NCBI GenBank assembly: GCA_035548835.1
Contig: DASZSB010000102.1
Coordinates: 1-35,190 of the forward strand
Length of the DNA stretch: 35,190 nt
Direction: 5' to 3'
DNA from: FEN-1219 sp035548835
Lineage (GTDB): Bacteria > Pseudomonadota > Gammaproteobacteria > Steroidobacterales > Rariloculaceae
The position numbers and the translations under genes were made by a program. Shown here one piece after another: positions 24,005-32,814 of this stretch. How positions within the stretch are numbered: the first letter of the stretch is position 1; each line of letters starts with the position of its first letter. The notes under the pieces are model-generated. The model searched no databases, was not told the origin of the DNA, and saw only the letters and a program-made list of their open reading frames with translations.

Positions 24005-25065
24005 AGCTGCCCCTTCGTGCTCGGCAATTCGTCACCGCGCCGCACGAACGCCTGGCGCAGGCAGCGGGCCACGGCCTTGAACGTCACCTCGACCATGTGG
24101 TGGGTGTTCTCGCCGCGGACGCGGATGTGGATGGCTGCCCCCAGCGTCTCTGCCAGGGACCGGAAGAAATGCGACACGAGCTCGGTCGGCATCTCCCCGA
24201 CGCGCTCGCGCGGAAACGTGCCCTCGAACACGAGGTAGGGCCGGCCGCCGAGATCGATCGACACTTCCGCGTCGGCTTCGTCCATCGGCAGCAGGAACCC
24301 GTAGCGCTGGATGCCGCGCTTGTCGCCCAGCGCCTCGCGCAGGGCCTGCCCCAGCGCCAGCGCGACGTCCTCGATCGTGTGGTGCTCGTCGACCGCGAGA
24401 TCGCCCCTGCACTCGACCTCGAGCTTGAAGCCGCCGTGCTTGCCGAGCTGCTCCAGCATGTGATCGAAGAATCCGAGCCCCGTCTTCGCGCGCGGCTCGG
24501 CCTCGCTGTCGAGATCGACGCTGACGCGAATGTCCGTTTCCTTCGTGCGGCGCACGACCGTCGCCGTTCGCGGCCGGTCGACGAGCGCGCGCACGACGGC
24601 GTCCCAGGTCTCGGCGCCCGGCGCACCCAGCTTGAAGCCCTGGATGCCGAGGTTGCGCGCGAACTCGACGTCCACGTCGCTGTCTCCGACCATCGCGGAA
24701 CGCTCGCGATCGATCGGCTCCGCGTTGACGAAGTCGCGCACGAGTCCAATGCCGGGCTTGCGGCATGCGCAGCGCGCGTCCGGCAAGTGCGGGCAGACGA
24801 AGTTGGCCGCGAAGCGGATGCCCTGCGACGCGAACTGTGCCAGCATGAACTCGTCGGCGCGCTCGAACGCGGCGCGCGGGAAGTCCGGTCCGCCGAGCCC
24901 CGCCTGATTCGTGACGATCACGAGTTGATAGCCCGCGGCCCTGAACCTCAGCAGAGCCGGGATCACGCCGGGCACGAGCCGTAGATTCTCGAGCGAGTCC
25001 ATGGGCGCGCCCTTCGGCTCCGCGACGAGCGTGCCGCCCCGATCGACGAACAGGATTCTACGCAT
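24001..25065 (-). CDS. hisB: Bifunctional HisB: histidinol-phosphatase (motif I altered) / imidazoleglycerol-phosphate dehydratase
   Basis: A 354-residue fusion. Residues 1-165 are a HAD-type histidinol-phosphatase, and the rest is IGP dehydratase (DEHHTIEDVALALGQALREALGDKRG, DEADAEV, HFFRSL, NTHHMVEVTFKA). In the phosphatase the nucleophile Asp8 is kept, but the motif reads DRGGT: position 10, the general acid/base Asp in the DxDGT motif of E. coli HisB, is Gly (codon GGC). The zinc loop CPH...CAC, TNQ motif, Lys and GDSDVD motif are intact. The dehydratase half looks fully functional. Phosphatase activity is doubtful. The start overlaps hisC by 8 bp. Confidence 0.95.
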   Translation of the reverse strand: MRRILFVDRGGTLVAEPKGAPMDSLENLRLVPGVIPALLRFRAAGYQLVIVTNQAGLGGPDFPRAAFERADEFMLAQFASQGIRFAANFVCPHLPDARCACRKPGIGLVRDFVNAEPIDRERSAMVGDSDVDVEFARNLGIQGFKLGAPGAETWDAVVRALVDRPRTATVVRRTKETDIRVSVDLDSEAEPRAKTGLGFFDHMLEQLGKHGGFKLEVECRGDLAVDEHHTIEDVALALGQALREALGDKRGIQRYGFLLPMDEADAEVSIDLGGRPYLVFEGTFPRERVGEMPTELVSHFFRSLAETLGAAIHIRVRGENTHHMVEVTFKAVARCLRQAFVRRGDELPSTKGQL

Positions 25066-26131
25066 GGGTCGCGCGCTCCACGCCGGATACGGCCCGCAGC
25101 AGCTGATCGTTGTCCGCCGGTCGGCCGATCGTGATGCGGACGCAGTCCGCGAGCAGCGGGTCGTCGAACGTGCGGACCAGGATCCCCGCGCGCCGCGCGG
25201 TCTCGCGGAACTCCTGGCCGTCGCGCGTCCTGATCATGATGAAGTTCGCGTCGCTCGGGTACACGTGGAGCACCCCCGGTAAGTCGCGCAGCGCAGCCGA
25301 GAGCCGCTCGCGCTCGCGCTTGATCAGCGTCACGCGCTCTTCCGACACACGCAGGGAGTCCTGCGACAGCGCCTGCTGCACGAGCTCGATCGACGGCGTC
25401 GGGAACGTGTAGGGCGGCAGCACCACCTGCAGGAACTCGATGAGCTCCGGCGCGCCAACGACGAGCCCGCAGCGCACGCCGGCCAGCGACACGAACTTCG
25501 ACAGCGTCCGCAGCAGCACGACGTGCTCGTAACGGTTGCGCAGGTCGAGGTAGTGGCCGCCCGTCGCGTACTCGTGGTACGCCTCGTCGATCACGACGAG
25601 TGCACGGCCCGCCGTCTCGCGGCAGACGCGCTCGATGTCCGCGCGCGCCATCGACTGGCCGGTCGGGTTGTTTGGCGAGCAGATGAAGACGATCTTCGTG
25701 GTGGCGTCGATCGCGTTCAGGATGCCGTCCACGTCGAGCGCGAAGTCGTTCGCGGCCTTCAGCGGCACGCGCACGATGCCGGCGTTCTGGATGCTCGCGT
25801 ACAGCCGGTACATGTCGAACGTCGGCGGGCAGATCAGAATTCTGTCCCGGCCGGCCGTGCAGAAGCCGCGGATCAGCACGTCGATGGCTTCGCTGCTGCC
25901 GCGCGTGACGAGTATCTGCCGCTGCTCGATGCCGTAGTACTCGGCGAGCTTCACCTGCAGCACCGTGGGGCGCGGCGGCGGGTAAACGTTCAGGCCGCGA
26001 TCCGACGTGTCGCCGGGCGAGCGCCATGGCGATTCGTTCGCGTTCAGGCGGATCATGCCGGGCTCGTAGGCGCCCGGCACGTACGGCCGGATACCGCGCA
26101 GCTCGGGACGTGCGAGATCGAGCACGCTCAT
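25058..26131 (-). CDS. hisC: Histidinol-phosphate aminotransferase
   Basis: A 357-residue fold-type I PLP aminotransferase converting imidazole acetol phosphate to histidinol phosphate with glutamate. Motifs: LNANESPW, TRGSSEAIDVLIR, FICSPNNPTGQ, IDEAYHEYA and TLSKFVSLAGVRCG with PLP Lys212. The ATG at 26131 follows AAGGAAGG and overlaps the hisD stop by 4 bp. No oddity seen. Confidence 0.96.
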   Translation of the reverse strand: MSVLDLARPELRGIRPYVPGAYEPGMIRLNANESPWRSPGDTSDRGLNVYPPPRPTVLQVKLAEYYGIEQRQILVTRGSSEAIDVLIRGFCTAGRDRILICPPTFDMYRLYASIQNAGIVRVPLKAANDFALDVDGILNAIDATTKIVFICSPNNPTGQSMARADIERVCRETAGRALVVIDEAYHEYATGGHYLDLRNRYEHVVLLRTLSKFVSLAGVRCGLVVGAPELIEFLQVVLPPYTFPTPSIELVQQALSQDSLRVSEERVTLIKRERERLSAALRDLPGVLHVYPSDANFIMIRTRDGQEFRETARRAGILVRTFDDPLLADCVRITIGRPADNDQLLRAVSGVERATHA

Positions 26132-27447
26132 CGGCCGCCTTCCTTCTCACCGGGACCGGCGTTCAACCGTTCCTTCACGGCCCACGCGTGCGCGTCGAGC
26201 CCTTCGAGTTCCGCGAGCGTCGTCGCCACGGGTCCGATCGCGCGGAGGCCGTCGAACGACAGCTCCTGCACCGTCATGAAGCGCAGGAAGTCCGGGACGC
26301 CGAGGCTCGAATACCGGCGCGCGAAACCGTAGGTCGGCAGCACGTGATTCGTGCCGCTGCAGTAGTCGCCCACGGACTCCGGCGCCCATGCGCCCAGGAA
26401 CACGGACCCCGCGGATTGCACGCGCGGCAGCCAGTCGCGCGGCTCCTCGATCTGCAGGATCAGGTGCTCGGGCGCGTAGAGGTTCGAGATCTCGAACGCC
26501 GTGGCGAGATCGTCGACGACGATCGTGCTCGAATGCGCGAGCGCGCCTTCGACGAGCTCGCGGCGCGCCAGACGCGCCTTCTGCGTCGCAAGCTCGCGAG
26601 CGACGGCCTCCGCGAGTGCGGCACTCGTGGTCAGCAGCAACACCTGCGAGTCCGCACCGTGCTCGGCCTGAGACAGCAGATCCGAGGCGACGAACGCCGC
26701 GTTCGCGGACGCGTCGGCGATGACCAGCACCTCGGACGGCCCGGCCGGGAAGTCCCGCGCGGCGCCCGCCGGATCGCGGTCGACCTGGGCCTTGGCCTCG
26801 GTGACCCAGGTGTTGCCGGGACCGAAGATCTTGTCCACCTTCGGCACGGATTCCGTGCCATACGCCATGGCCGCCACGGCTTGCGCGCCGCCGATCTTGA
26901 ACACGCGCTGCACGCCGGCCACGCGGGCGGCGTACAGCACGGCCGCATCGACGCGGCCATCGGCCTGCACCGGGCTGCAGAGGATGCGCGTCTTGCACCC
27001 CGCGAGCTGCGCGGGAACCCCGAGCATCAGCGCGGTGGAGGGCAGGGGCGCGCTGCCGGCGGGCACGTAGAGGCCCACGCTCTCGAGCGGGCGGGACACG
27101 CGCTCGCAGCGCACTCCCTCGACCGTGTCGACCACGATCGGCTGCGGCACCTGCGGCCTGTGGAACGCCTCGATGTTCGCGGCCGCCGAGCGGATCGCCG
27201 CGCGCTGACGCTCGTCGAGCCGTTGCTCGGCGGCGGCGAACTCGGCGGGACCCACCTCGAGCGAGTCGAGCGTCACGCGATCGTGTTGCGCCGTGAGCGC
27301 GCGCAGCGCCGCATCGCCCTCGCGGCGCACGCGTGCCACGATCTCCGTGACACGTGCGGCCAGGGCGGCGTCGTTCTTCAGCGCGGGACGCGCCAGTAGC
27401 GCGTTCTGCCTGTCGCTCGACAGTTGTTTCCAGATCTGCGGCTGCAT
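26128..27447 (-). CDS. hisD: Histidinol dehydrogenase
   Basis: A 439-residue zinc enzyme carrying out the last two NAD-dependent oxidations to histidine. Signature segments: GLYVPAGSAPLPS, KVDKIFGPGNTWV, DFPAGPSEVLVIAD, LLSQAEHGADSQ (zinc ligands), LYAPEHL with the catalytic Glu-His pair, ESVGDYCSGTNHVLPT, and EGLDAHAWAV with the C-terminal zinc His. The ATG at 27447 (MQPQIWKQL) follows GAGGCGG; the open frame upstream overlaps hisG and was rejected. Gap to hisG is 8 bp. Confidence 0.96.
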   Translation of the reverse strand: MQPQIWKQLSSDRQNALLARPALKNDAALAARVTEIVARVRREGDAALRALTAQHDRVTLDSLEVGPAEFAAAEQRLDERQRAAIRSAAANIEAFHRPQVPQPIVVDTVEGVRCERVSRPLESVGLYVPAGSAPLPSTALMLGVPAQLAGCKTRILCSPVQADGRVDAAVLYAARVAGVQRVFKIGGAQAVAAMAYGTESVPKVDKIFGPGNTWVTEAKAQVDRDPAGAARDFPAGPSEVLVIADASANAAFVASDLLSQAEHGADSQVLLLTTSAALAEAVARELATQKARLARRELVEGALAHSSTIVVDDLATAFEISNLYAPEHLILQIEEPRDWLPRVQSAGSVFLGAWAPESVGDYCSGTNHVLPTYGFARRYSSLGVPDFLRFMTVQELSFDGLRAIGPVATTLAELEGLDAHAWAVKERLNAGPGEKEGGR

Positions 27448-27455
27448 ATCCGCCT

Positions 27456-28361
27456 CTACGCCAGCATCTTCTCTACGGGCAGCACCAGCATCGAGCTCGC
27501 GCCGGCTTCCTTCAGCTGCTCGAGCGTCTCCCAGAACACGTTCTCGCGGCAGACCGCGTGCACGGCGACCTTGTCGTCGCGGCCCTCGAGCGGAATGATC
27601 GTCGGCGCCTCCGAGCCCGGCAGCAGCGCCGTGATGGCTTTCAGCGCCGAACGCGGCGCGTGCAGCATGATGTACTTGCTCTCCTTGACCTGCAGCACAC
27701 CCTGGATGCGCAGCAGCAGCCGCTGCAGCCACTGGGCCTTGTCGCCCGTCAGTTTCTTCGGCGTCTGGATCAGCGCGGCGCGACTCTCGAGGATCGTGGC
27801 CGCCTCATAGAGCTGGTGCGCGCGCAGCGTCGCGCCGCTCGACACGAGGTCGCAGATCAGATCGGCCTTGCCGAGGCTCGGCGCGATCTCCACCGCACCC
27901 GAGAACGCCACGATCTGCGCCTCGACACCGTTGCGCTTCAGATAGTCGGCCAGGATGCGCGGGTACGTGGTCGCGATTCGCTTGCCCTGCAGTTGCTTCG
28001 GGCCCTCGAACGGCACACCCGCAGGCAGTCCGAACGACAGGCGGCACTGACCGAAGTCGAGCCGTCCGACTTCCGTGAACAGCTCCTTCTCGCCTTGCGC
28101 GATCAGCTCGAGGCGCCGCTCCTCGATGATGTTGAGGCCGACGATGCCGAGATCGCAGATGTCCTCCTGGACGAGACGGGGGATGTCGTCGTCGCGCACC
28201 AGCAGCACGTCGACCGGCATGTTCTCGCCGTAGCAGATCAGCTGATCCTTGCCGCGGGAGTAGCTGAGCCCGCAGCGCACGAGCAGCTCGAGCGAGTGGT
28301 CCGTGAGCCGGCCCGACTTCTGCACGGCGATCTTGATGCGCGAATCCGTCGTCAATCGCAT
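27456..28361 (-). CDS. hisG: ATP phosphoribosyltransferase, long form
   Basis: First enzyme of histidine synthesis, joining ATP and PRPP. At 301 residues it is the long HisG form with a C-terminal regulatory (ACT-like) domain (about 225-299), expected to be feedback-inhibited by histidine and not to need HisZ. Motifs: KIAVQKSGRLTDHS at the start, DLGIVGLNIIEE, RIATTYPRILADYL, and the PRPP loop ADLICDLVSSGATLRAH. The ATG at 28361 follows GGAGAG. It is 14 bp downstream of yerC. Confidence 0.96.
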   Translation of the reverse strand: MRLTTDSRIKIAVQKSGRLTDHSLELLVRCGLSYSRGKDQLICYGENMPVDVLLVRDDDIPRLVQEDICDLGIVGLNIIEERRLELIAQGEKELFTEVGRLDFGQCRLSFGLPAGVPFEGPKQLQGKRIATTYPRILADYLKRNGVEAQIVAFSGAVEIAPSLGKADLICDLVSSGATLRAHQLYEAATILESRAALIQTPKKLTGDKAQWLQRLLLRIQGVLQVKESKYIMLHAPRSALKAITALLPGSEAPTIIPLEGRDDKVAVHAVCRENVFWETLEQLKEAGASSMLVLPVEKMLA

Positions 28362-28375
28362 GACACTCTCCGGCT

Positions 28376-28684
28376 CTACGGCGGCGTGAGCCGCTTGAGC
28401 ACCGTCTGGTAGCCGCCGTTGCCGGCGGTCAGGAATCGAGCCACACGGCCGATCGTCGTGACCGACACGCCCGTGAGCTCGTGAATACGGCGATAGGGCA
28501 GGCCGTCCTGCAGGTACTCGACGACCGCCCAGCGGTCGATCAGTGCCTCGATCTCGGCCGGCGTGCAGAGATCGTTCAGGAACTGCTGGCACTCGGCCTC
28601 CGAGCGCAGGCTCAGGATGGCGCGATACAGGCCCTGTTCTGCGCGTGCCGCGAGACGCGCCGGCTGCCGCCGATGTGCTTTCAT
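28376..28684 (-). CDS. yerC: YerC/TrpR-related transcriptional regulator heading the his operon
   Basis: A 102-residue helical protein of the TrpR-like YerC/YecD family. The core LRSEAECQQFLNDLCTPAEIEALIDRW is followed by the helix-turn-helix GLPYRRIHELTGVSVTTIGRVARFL. Such proteins are found ahead of his genes in Xanthomonas-type operons and are thought to control them. Position as first gene and the repeat cluster 20 bp upstream suggest autoregulation of yerC-hisGDCBHAFE (inference). Ligand unknown; histidine is a natural guess. Start ATG follows GAGGT. Confidence 0.9.
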   Translation of the reverse strand: MKAHRRQPARLAARAEQGLYRAILSLRSEAECQQFLNDLCTPAEIEALIDRWAVVEYLQDGLPYRRIHELTGVSVTTIGRVARFLTAGNGGYQTVLKRLTPP

Positions 28685-28703
28685 GGTCGACCTCGTGACA
28701 CCA

Positions 28704-28743
28704 TGCTAATGCGCTAATGTAATAGCGCGTTAACACATTAGCA
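28704..28743 (-). promoter_or_regulatory. Operator-like repeat cluster and promoter region of the his operon
   Basis: Outer 8-bp inverted repeats TGCTAATG (28704-28711) and CATTAGCA (28736-28743) enclose an inner inverted repeat GCGCTA/TAGCGC (28711-28716, 28723-28728), a second direct GCTAATG (28713-28719) and a GTTAAC palindrome (28729-28734). The CTAA/TTAG words and GTTAAC core resemble TrpR-family operators. On the minus strand TTGCCC, a 17-bp spacer and TAATGT give a weak promoter whose -10 lies within the repeats. Likely binding site of the YerC-like protein. Confidence 0.6.
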
Positions 28744-28771
28744 CGATCGGGATCGACGGGCAACCTCGGCC

Positions 28772-29845
28772 TCAGTGCGAGGCGAGATGCTTCAGCACGA
28801 CGTCGGTGAATGCGGCCGTGCCGAGCCAGTCCCGCGCGCCCGCGGCCGCGATGTCGCGGGTACGGGCGCCGGCCTTCAGGGCCCCGGCCACGGCCGCCTC
28901 GATGGCGCGCGCGGCGGACTCGGCTTCACAGCTGTAGCGCAGCAGCATGGCCGCGCTCAGGATCGTGCCACAGGGGTTCGCAACACCCTGACCGGCGATG
29001 TCGGGCGCCGAGCCGTGGATCGGCTCGTAGAGCCCCGGACCGTTGCCCGCGCCGAGCGAGGCGGAGGGCAGGAGCCCCATCGACCCGGCCAGCATCGAGG
29101 CCTCGTCCGTCAGGATGTCGCCGAACATGTTCTCGGTGACCATGACGTCGAAGTCCGCCGGCCGGCTCAGCAGGTGCATGGCCGCGGCGTCGACCAGCAG
29201 GTGCTCCACCGTGACCTGCGGAAACTCCTCGCGGAACACGCGCGTCGCCACGTCGCGCCACAGCCGCGACGTATCGAGCACGTTGGCCTTGTCGACCGAC
29301 GTGACCTTGCGCCGCCGCCCCATGGCGAGCTTGCCCGCTACGCGGCACACGCGTTCGATCTCGGCCGTGGTGTACTCGCAGGTGTCGAACGCGCTCTGCG
29401 CCGTGCGTGCGCGCTTGCCGAAATAGATGCCGCCCGTGAGCTCGCGGATCACCATGATGTCCACGCCCTTGAGCTTCTCCGGTTTCAGCGGCGAGGCCGC
29501 AGCCAGCTCGGGCACCGTGGTCACTGGACGCAGATTGGCGAACAGCCCGAGCGCCTTGCGGATCGCAAGCAGTCCCTGCTCGGGGCGATGCTGAACCGCA
29601 ATGTCGGCCCACTTCGGACCGCCAACCGCGCCGAGCAGGATGCCCGCCGCGGACTTGCACGCCGCGACCGTGGCATCCGGCAACGGCGAGCCGGCGGCGT
29701 CGTACGCGGCGCCGCCGATCAGAGCGGGCTCGAACTCGAGCTCGAGCCGGTGACTCGTGGACACGGCCTTCAGAACGCGAACGGCCTCGGCAGTCACTTC
29801 GGGGCCGACGCCATCGCCGGCCAGAACGACGATCTTCCTGCTCAT
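28772..29845 (-). CDS. leuB: 3-isopropylmalate dehydrogenase
   Basis: A 357-residue NAD-dependent enzyme oxidising and decarboxylating 3-isopropylmalate in leucine synthesis. Motifs: VVLAGDGVGPEV opening, IRKALGLFANLRPV (substrate arginines), RELTGGIYFG, SVDKANVLDTSRLWRD, and the metal site MFGDILTDEASMLAGSMGLLPSASLG. The ATG at 29845 overlaps the leuD stop by 4 bp. Last gene of the ilv-leu operon; 87 bp separate it from yerC, with no clear terminator, so read-through into the his operon is possible. Confidence 0.96.
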   Translation of the reverse strand: MSRKIVVLAGDGVGPEVTAEAVRVLKAVSTSHRLELEFEPALIGGAAYDAAGSPLPDATVAACKSAAGILLGAVGGPKWADIAVQHRPEQGLLAIRKALGLFANLRPVTTVPELAAASPLKPEKLKGVDIMVIRELTGGIYFGKRARTAQSAFDTCEYTTAEIERVCRVAGKLAMGRRRKVTSVDKANVLDTSRLWRDVATRVFREEFPQVTVEHLLVDAAAMHLLSRPADFDVMVTENMFGDILTDEASMLAGSMGLLPSASLGAGNGPGLYEPIHGSAPDIAGQGVANPCGTILSAAMLLRYSCEAESAARAIEAAVAGALKAGARTRDIAAAGARDWLGTAAFTDVVLKHLASH

Positions 29846-30414
29846 GCGTGCGCCTGCTCGTAGCGGCTGATGGCGGCGTTCTGCTCGAGCAGGTAGCCGA
29901 GCTGATCGATGCCGTTCACGAGGCAGTAGCGCGAGAAGCGATCGATCGGGAAGGCCACGGCTTTGCCGTTGACCTCGATCGTCGCGCTCGGCACGTCGAT
30001 CCTCACGTCGGCGCCCGGATGCTCGAGCAGCCAGCGGTGTGTCGTCGCGTCGACGATCACGGGCACGAGGCCGTTCTTCAGCGAGTTGCTGCGGAAGATG
30101 TCGGCGATCTCGGTGCTGACGACGGCGCGGATGCCGAAGTCGAGCAGGGCCCACGGCGCGTGCTCACGCGACGAGCCGCAGCCGAAGTTGTTGCCGCCCA
30201 CGAGCACGCTCGCCCCGCGATTCTCCGGCCTGTTCAGCGCGAAGTCCTTGCGATCGCGACCGTCCTTCTCGTAACGCCAGTCGGCGAAGAGATTCCGACC
30301 GAGACCTTCCTTCGTGGTCGTGGTCAGGAAACGCGCGGGAATGATCTGGTCGGTGTCGATGTCGTCGTTCGGAATGACGACGGTCTTCGAGACGATCTGT
30401 TTGACGGGTTCCAT
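29842..30414 (-). CDS. leuD: 3-isopropylmalate dehydratase small subunit
   Basis: A 190-residue swivel-domain subunit that pairs with LeuC to isomerise 2- to 3-isopropylmalate. Motifs: VIPNDDIDTDQIIPARFL and GGNNFGCGSSREHAPWAL, the substrate-binding loop. Starts 2 bp after the leuC stop and overlaps leuB. Normal length for bacterial LeuD of this type. Confidence 0.96.
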   Translation of the reverse strand: MEPVKQIVSKTVVIPNDDIDTDQIIPARFLTTTTKEGLGRNLFADWRYEKDGRDRKDFALNRPENRGASVLVGGNNFGCGSSREHAPWALLDFGIRAVVSTEIADIFRSNSLKNGLVPVIVDATTHRWLLEHPGADVRIDVPSATIEVNGKAVAFPIDRFSRYCLVNGIDQLGYLLEQNAAISRYEQAHA

Positions 30415-30416
30415 GG

Positions 30417-31817
30417 CTAGCCTGCGAATTCGCGCGGATCGGCGATCGCGCCTTTGACGGCCGCCGCGGCCGCCGTGACCGGGCTCGCGAGCACCGTGCG
30501 CGCGCCGGCGCCCTGACGACCTTCGAAATTGCGGTTGCTCGTGCTGACGGACAGCTTGCCGCTCGGTACCGTGTCGCCGTTCATGCCGATGCACATCGAG
30601 CAGCCGGGCTCGCGCCACTCGCCACCGGCGGCACGCACGACCTCGTCCAGCCCCTCGGCCTCGGCTTCGCGCTTGACCGCGGCGGAGCCGGGCACGACCA
30701 GCAGTCGCACGCGGTCGGCCACGCGGCGCCCGCGCAGGATCTTCGCCGCCGCACGGATGTCGCTGAGCCTGCCGTTCGTGCACGAGCCGATGAACACCAC
30801 GTCCACGGGCGTGCCCAAGAGAGGCTTGCCGGCCTCGACCCGCATGTACGCCAGCGCCTTGCGGAACGCCGGATCGTCGTCCTGCGGCACGACGCCGTCG
30901 ATCGGAATGACCATGCCGGGGTTCGTGCCGAACGTGACCATCGGTTTGAGCTTCGACGCGTCGAGCGTGACTTCCTTGTCGAACCTGGCACCCGCGTCGC
31001 TCGGCAGTTGCCGCCACTTCGCGACGGCCGCATCCCACTTCGCGCCCTGCGGCGCGAGCGGGCGACCCGCCATGTACTGATACGTGGTGTCGTCGGGCGC
31101 GACCATGCCGGCGCGCGCGCCGGCCTCGATCGACATGTTGCAGATCGTCATGCGCTGCTCCATCGACAGCGCGCGGATCGCGCTGCCGCGGTACTCGATG
31201 ACGTGCCCCGTGCCGCCGCCGACGCCGATCTTGCCGATGATGGCCAGGATCAGATCCTTGGCGGTCACGTCGGCCGGCAGCGCGCCCTCGACGTTGATCG
31301 CGAGCGTCTTCGGCTTGCGCTGCAGCAGGCACTGCGTCGCGAGCACGTGCCCGACCTCGGTCGTGCCGATGCCGAAGGCGAGGGCGCCGAAGGCGCCGTG
31401 CGTGCTCGTGTGGGAATCGCCGCACACGATGGTCGCGCCCGGCTGCGTGGCGCCGAGCTCGGGACCCATGACGTGCACGATGCCGCGATCACGACTGCCG
31501 AAACCGCGCAACTCGATCCCGAAGTCCTTGCAGTTCTTCTCCATCTGCCGGACCTGCTTCGCGGCCGACGGCTCGCTGACGACCTCGAGGTCCTTCAGCG
31601 TCGTGACCGGCACCGTCGGCGTGGAGTGGTCGAGCGTCGCGAGGCAGCGGTCGGTGCGGCGCACGGGCAGCCCCTTCGCGCGCAGCAGATCGAACGCCTG
31701 CGGCGTCGTGACCTCGTGCAGCAGGTGCAGGTCGATATACAGAACCGCCGGCGTGTCGTCCGTCTCGGGAGTGACGACGTGCGAGGCCCAGATTTTCTCG
31801 AACAGCGACTGTGCCAT
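30417..31817 (-). CDS. leuC: 3-isopropylmalate dehydratase large subunit
   Basis: A 466-residue aconitase-family subunit with the [4Fe-4S] ligands in VFIGSCTNGR and PGCSMCIGMN. Other family segments: IVCGDSHTSTHGAFGALAFGIGTTEV and STSNRNFEGRQG. Starts with ATG at 31817, 5 bp after the ilvE stop, with only a weak ribosome site, so coupling to ilvE is likely. Together with LeuD it acts in the cytosol in leucine synthesis. Confidence 0.97.
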   Translation of the reverse strand: MAQSLFEKIWASHVVTPETDDTPAVLYIDLHLLHEVTTPQAFDLLRAKGLPVRRTDRCLATLDHSTPTVPVTTLKDLEVVSEPSAAKQVRQMEKNCKDFGIELRGFGSRDRGIVHVMGPELGATQPGATIVCGDSHTSTHGAFGALAFGIGTTEVGHVLATQCLLQRKPKTLAINVEGALPADVTAKDLILAIIGKIGVGGGTGHVIEYRGSAIRALSMEQRMTICNMSIEAGARAGMVAPDDTTYQYMAGRPLAPQGAKWDAAVAKWRQLPSDAGARFDKEVTLDASKLKPMVTFGTNPGMVIPIDGVVPQDDDPAFRKALAYMRVEAGKPLLGTPVDVVFIGSCTNGRLSDIRAAAKILRGRRVADRVRLLVVPGSAAVKREAEAEGLDEVVRAAGGEWREPGCSMCIGMNGDTVPSGKLSVSTSNRNFEGRQGAGARTVLASPVTAAAAAVKGAIADPREFAG

Positions 31818-31822
31818 GGCGG

Positions 31823-32779
31823 TCAGACGGCCTTGCGTGCGGTTTTCGTCTCGACGATCGGCTCGAGCCAGCCGAAGCGGTCCGCCGTGCTGCCGTCGAA
31901 GAGGCCGAAGAACAGCTTCTGCAGCCGCTCGGTGACGGGGCCGCGCCTGCCTTCGCCGACCGGAATCTTGTCGACGGAGCGCACGGGTGTTATCTCGGCC
32001 GCGGTGCCCGTCAGGAACACTTCGTCCGCGATGTACAGCAGCTCGCGCGGAATGTTCTGCTCGATGACCTCGAGCCCCGCGGACTGCGCGAGCTTCGTCA
32101 CGCTGTCACGCGTGAGCCCGCCCAGGATCGACGACGCGAGCGGCGGCGTGTACAGCTTGCCGTTCTGAACCAGGAACAGATTCTCGCCGGCGCCTTCGCT
32201 GACGAAGCCCGCCGTGTTCAGCGCAATGCCTTCGGCGAATCCGAGCCGCCGCGCCTCGAGCGTCACGAGCGCGCTCGACAGGTAGTTGCCGCCGGCCTTC
32301 GCGAGCGCGGGCACGGTGTTCGGCGCCACGCGCTGCCAGGACGACACGCACACGTCCACGCCCTGCTCGAGCCCGCCATCGCCGAGATACGAGCCCCATT
32401 CCCACGCGGCAACCGACACGCTGGCCGGCTGCTCGATGTTGCCGGCCACGCCCATCTCGCCATAACCGCGAAACGCGATCGGGCGGATGTACGCGCCCTT
32501 CAGCAGATCGTTCTCACGAATTACGTCGCGGCACGCGCCGACCAGAGTCTCCATCGCGAAGGGAATCTTCATGCGATAGATCTTCGCCGAGTGATACAGA
32601 CGACGGATGTGGTCCGTCAGGCGAAAGCCCACGGCGCCGTTCGGCGTGCCATAGACGCGGATGCCCTCGAATACGGACGAGCCGTAGTGCAGCGCATGGC
32701 TCAACACGTGAACGGTGGCCTGTTCCCAGGGCACCAGCTTGCCTTCGTGCCAGATGTACTTGCTCGTCTTAAGGGGCAT
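31823..32779 (-). CDS. ilvE: Branched-chain amino acid aminotransferase
   Basis: A 318-residue fold-type IV PLP enzyme making the last step to Val, Ile and Leu. Motifs: HYGSSVFEGIRVY, YIRPIAFRGYGEMG, ALAKAGGNYLSSALV with PLP Lys161, GFVSEGAGENLFLV and LTGTAAEITPV. The ATG at 32779 follows AGGAG; the gap to ilvC is 35 bp. Its position between ilvC and leuC puts all three branched-chain end steps under one attenuator. Confidence 0.96.
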   Translation of the reverse strand: MPLKTSKYIWHEGKLVPWEQATVHVLSHALHYGSSVFEGIRVYGTPNGAVGFRLTDHIRRLYHSAKIYRMKIPFAMETLVGACRDVIRENDLLKGAYIRPIAFRGYGEMGVAGNIEQPASVSVAAWEWGSYLGDGGLEQGVDVCVSSWQRVAPNTVPALAKAGGNYLSSALVTLEARRLGFAEGIALNTAGFVSEGAGENLFLVQNGKLYTPPLASSILGGLTRDSVTKLAQSAGLEVIEQNIPRELLYIADEVFLTGTAAEITPVRSVDKIPVGEGRRGPVTERLQKLFFGLFDGSTADRFGWLEPIVETKTARKAV

Positions 32780-32814
32780 CGCCTGCTCCTGCGCTCGTCG
32801 TCCGTCCTGGGGAA

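Noticed and set aside
28685..28771. Histidine leader peptide or his attenuator
   Set aside because: No run of His codons and no terminator stem with a U-run between leuB and yerC.
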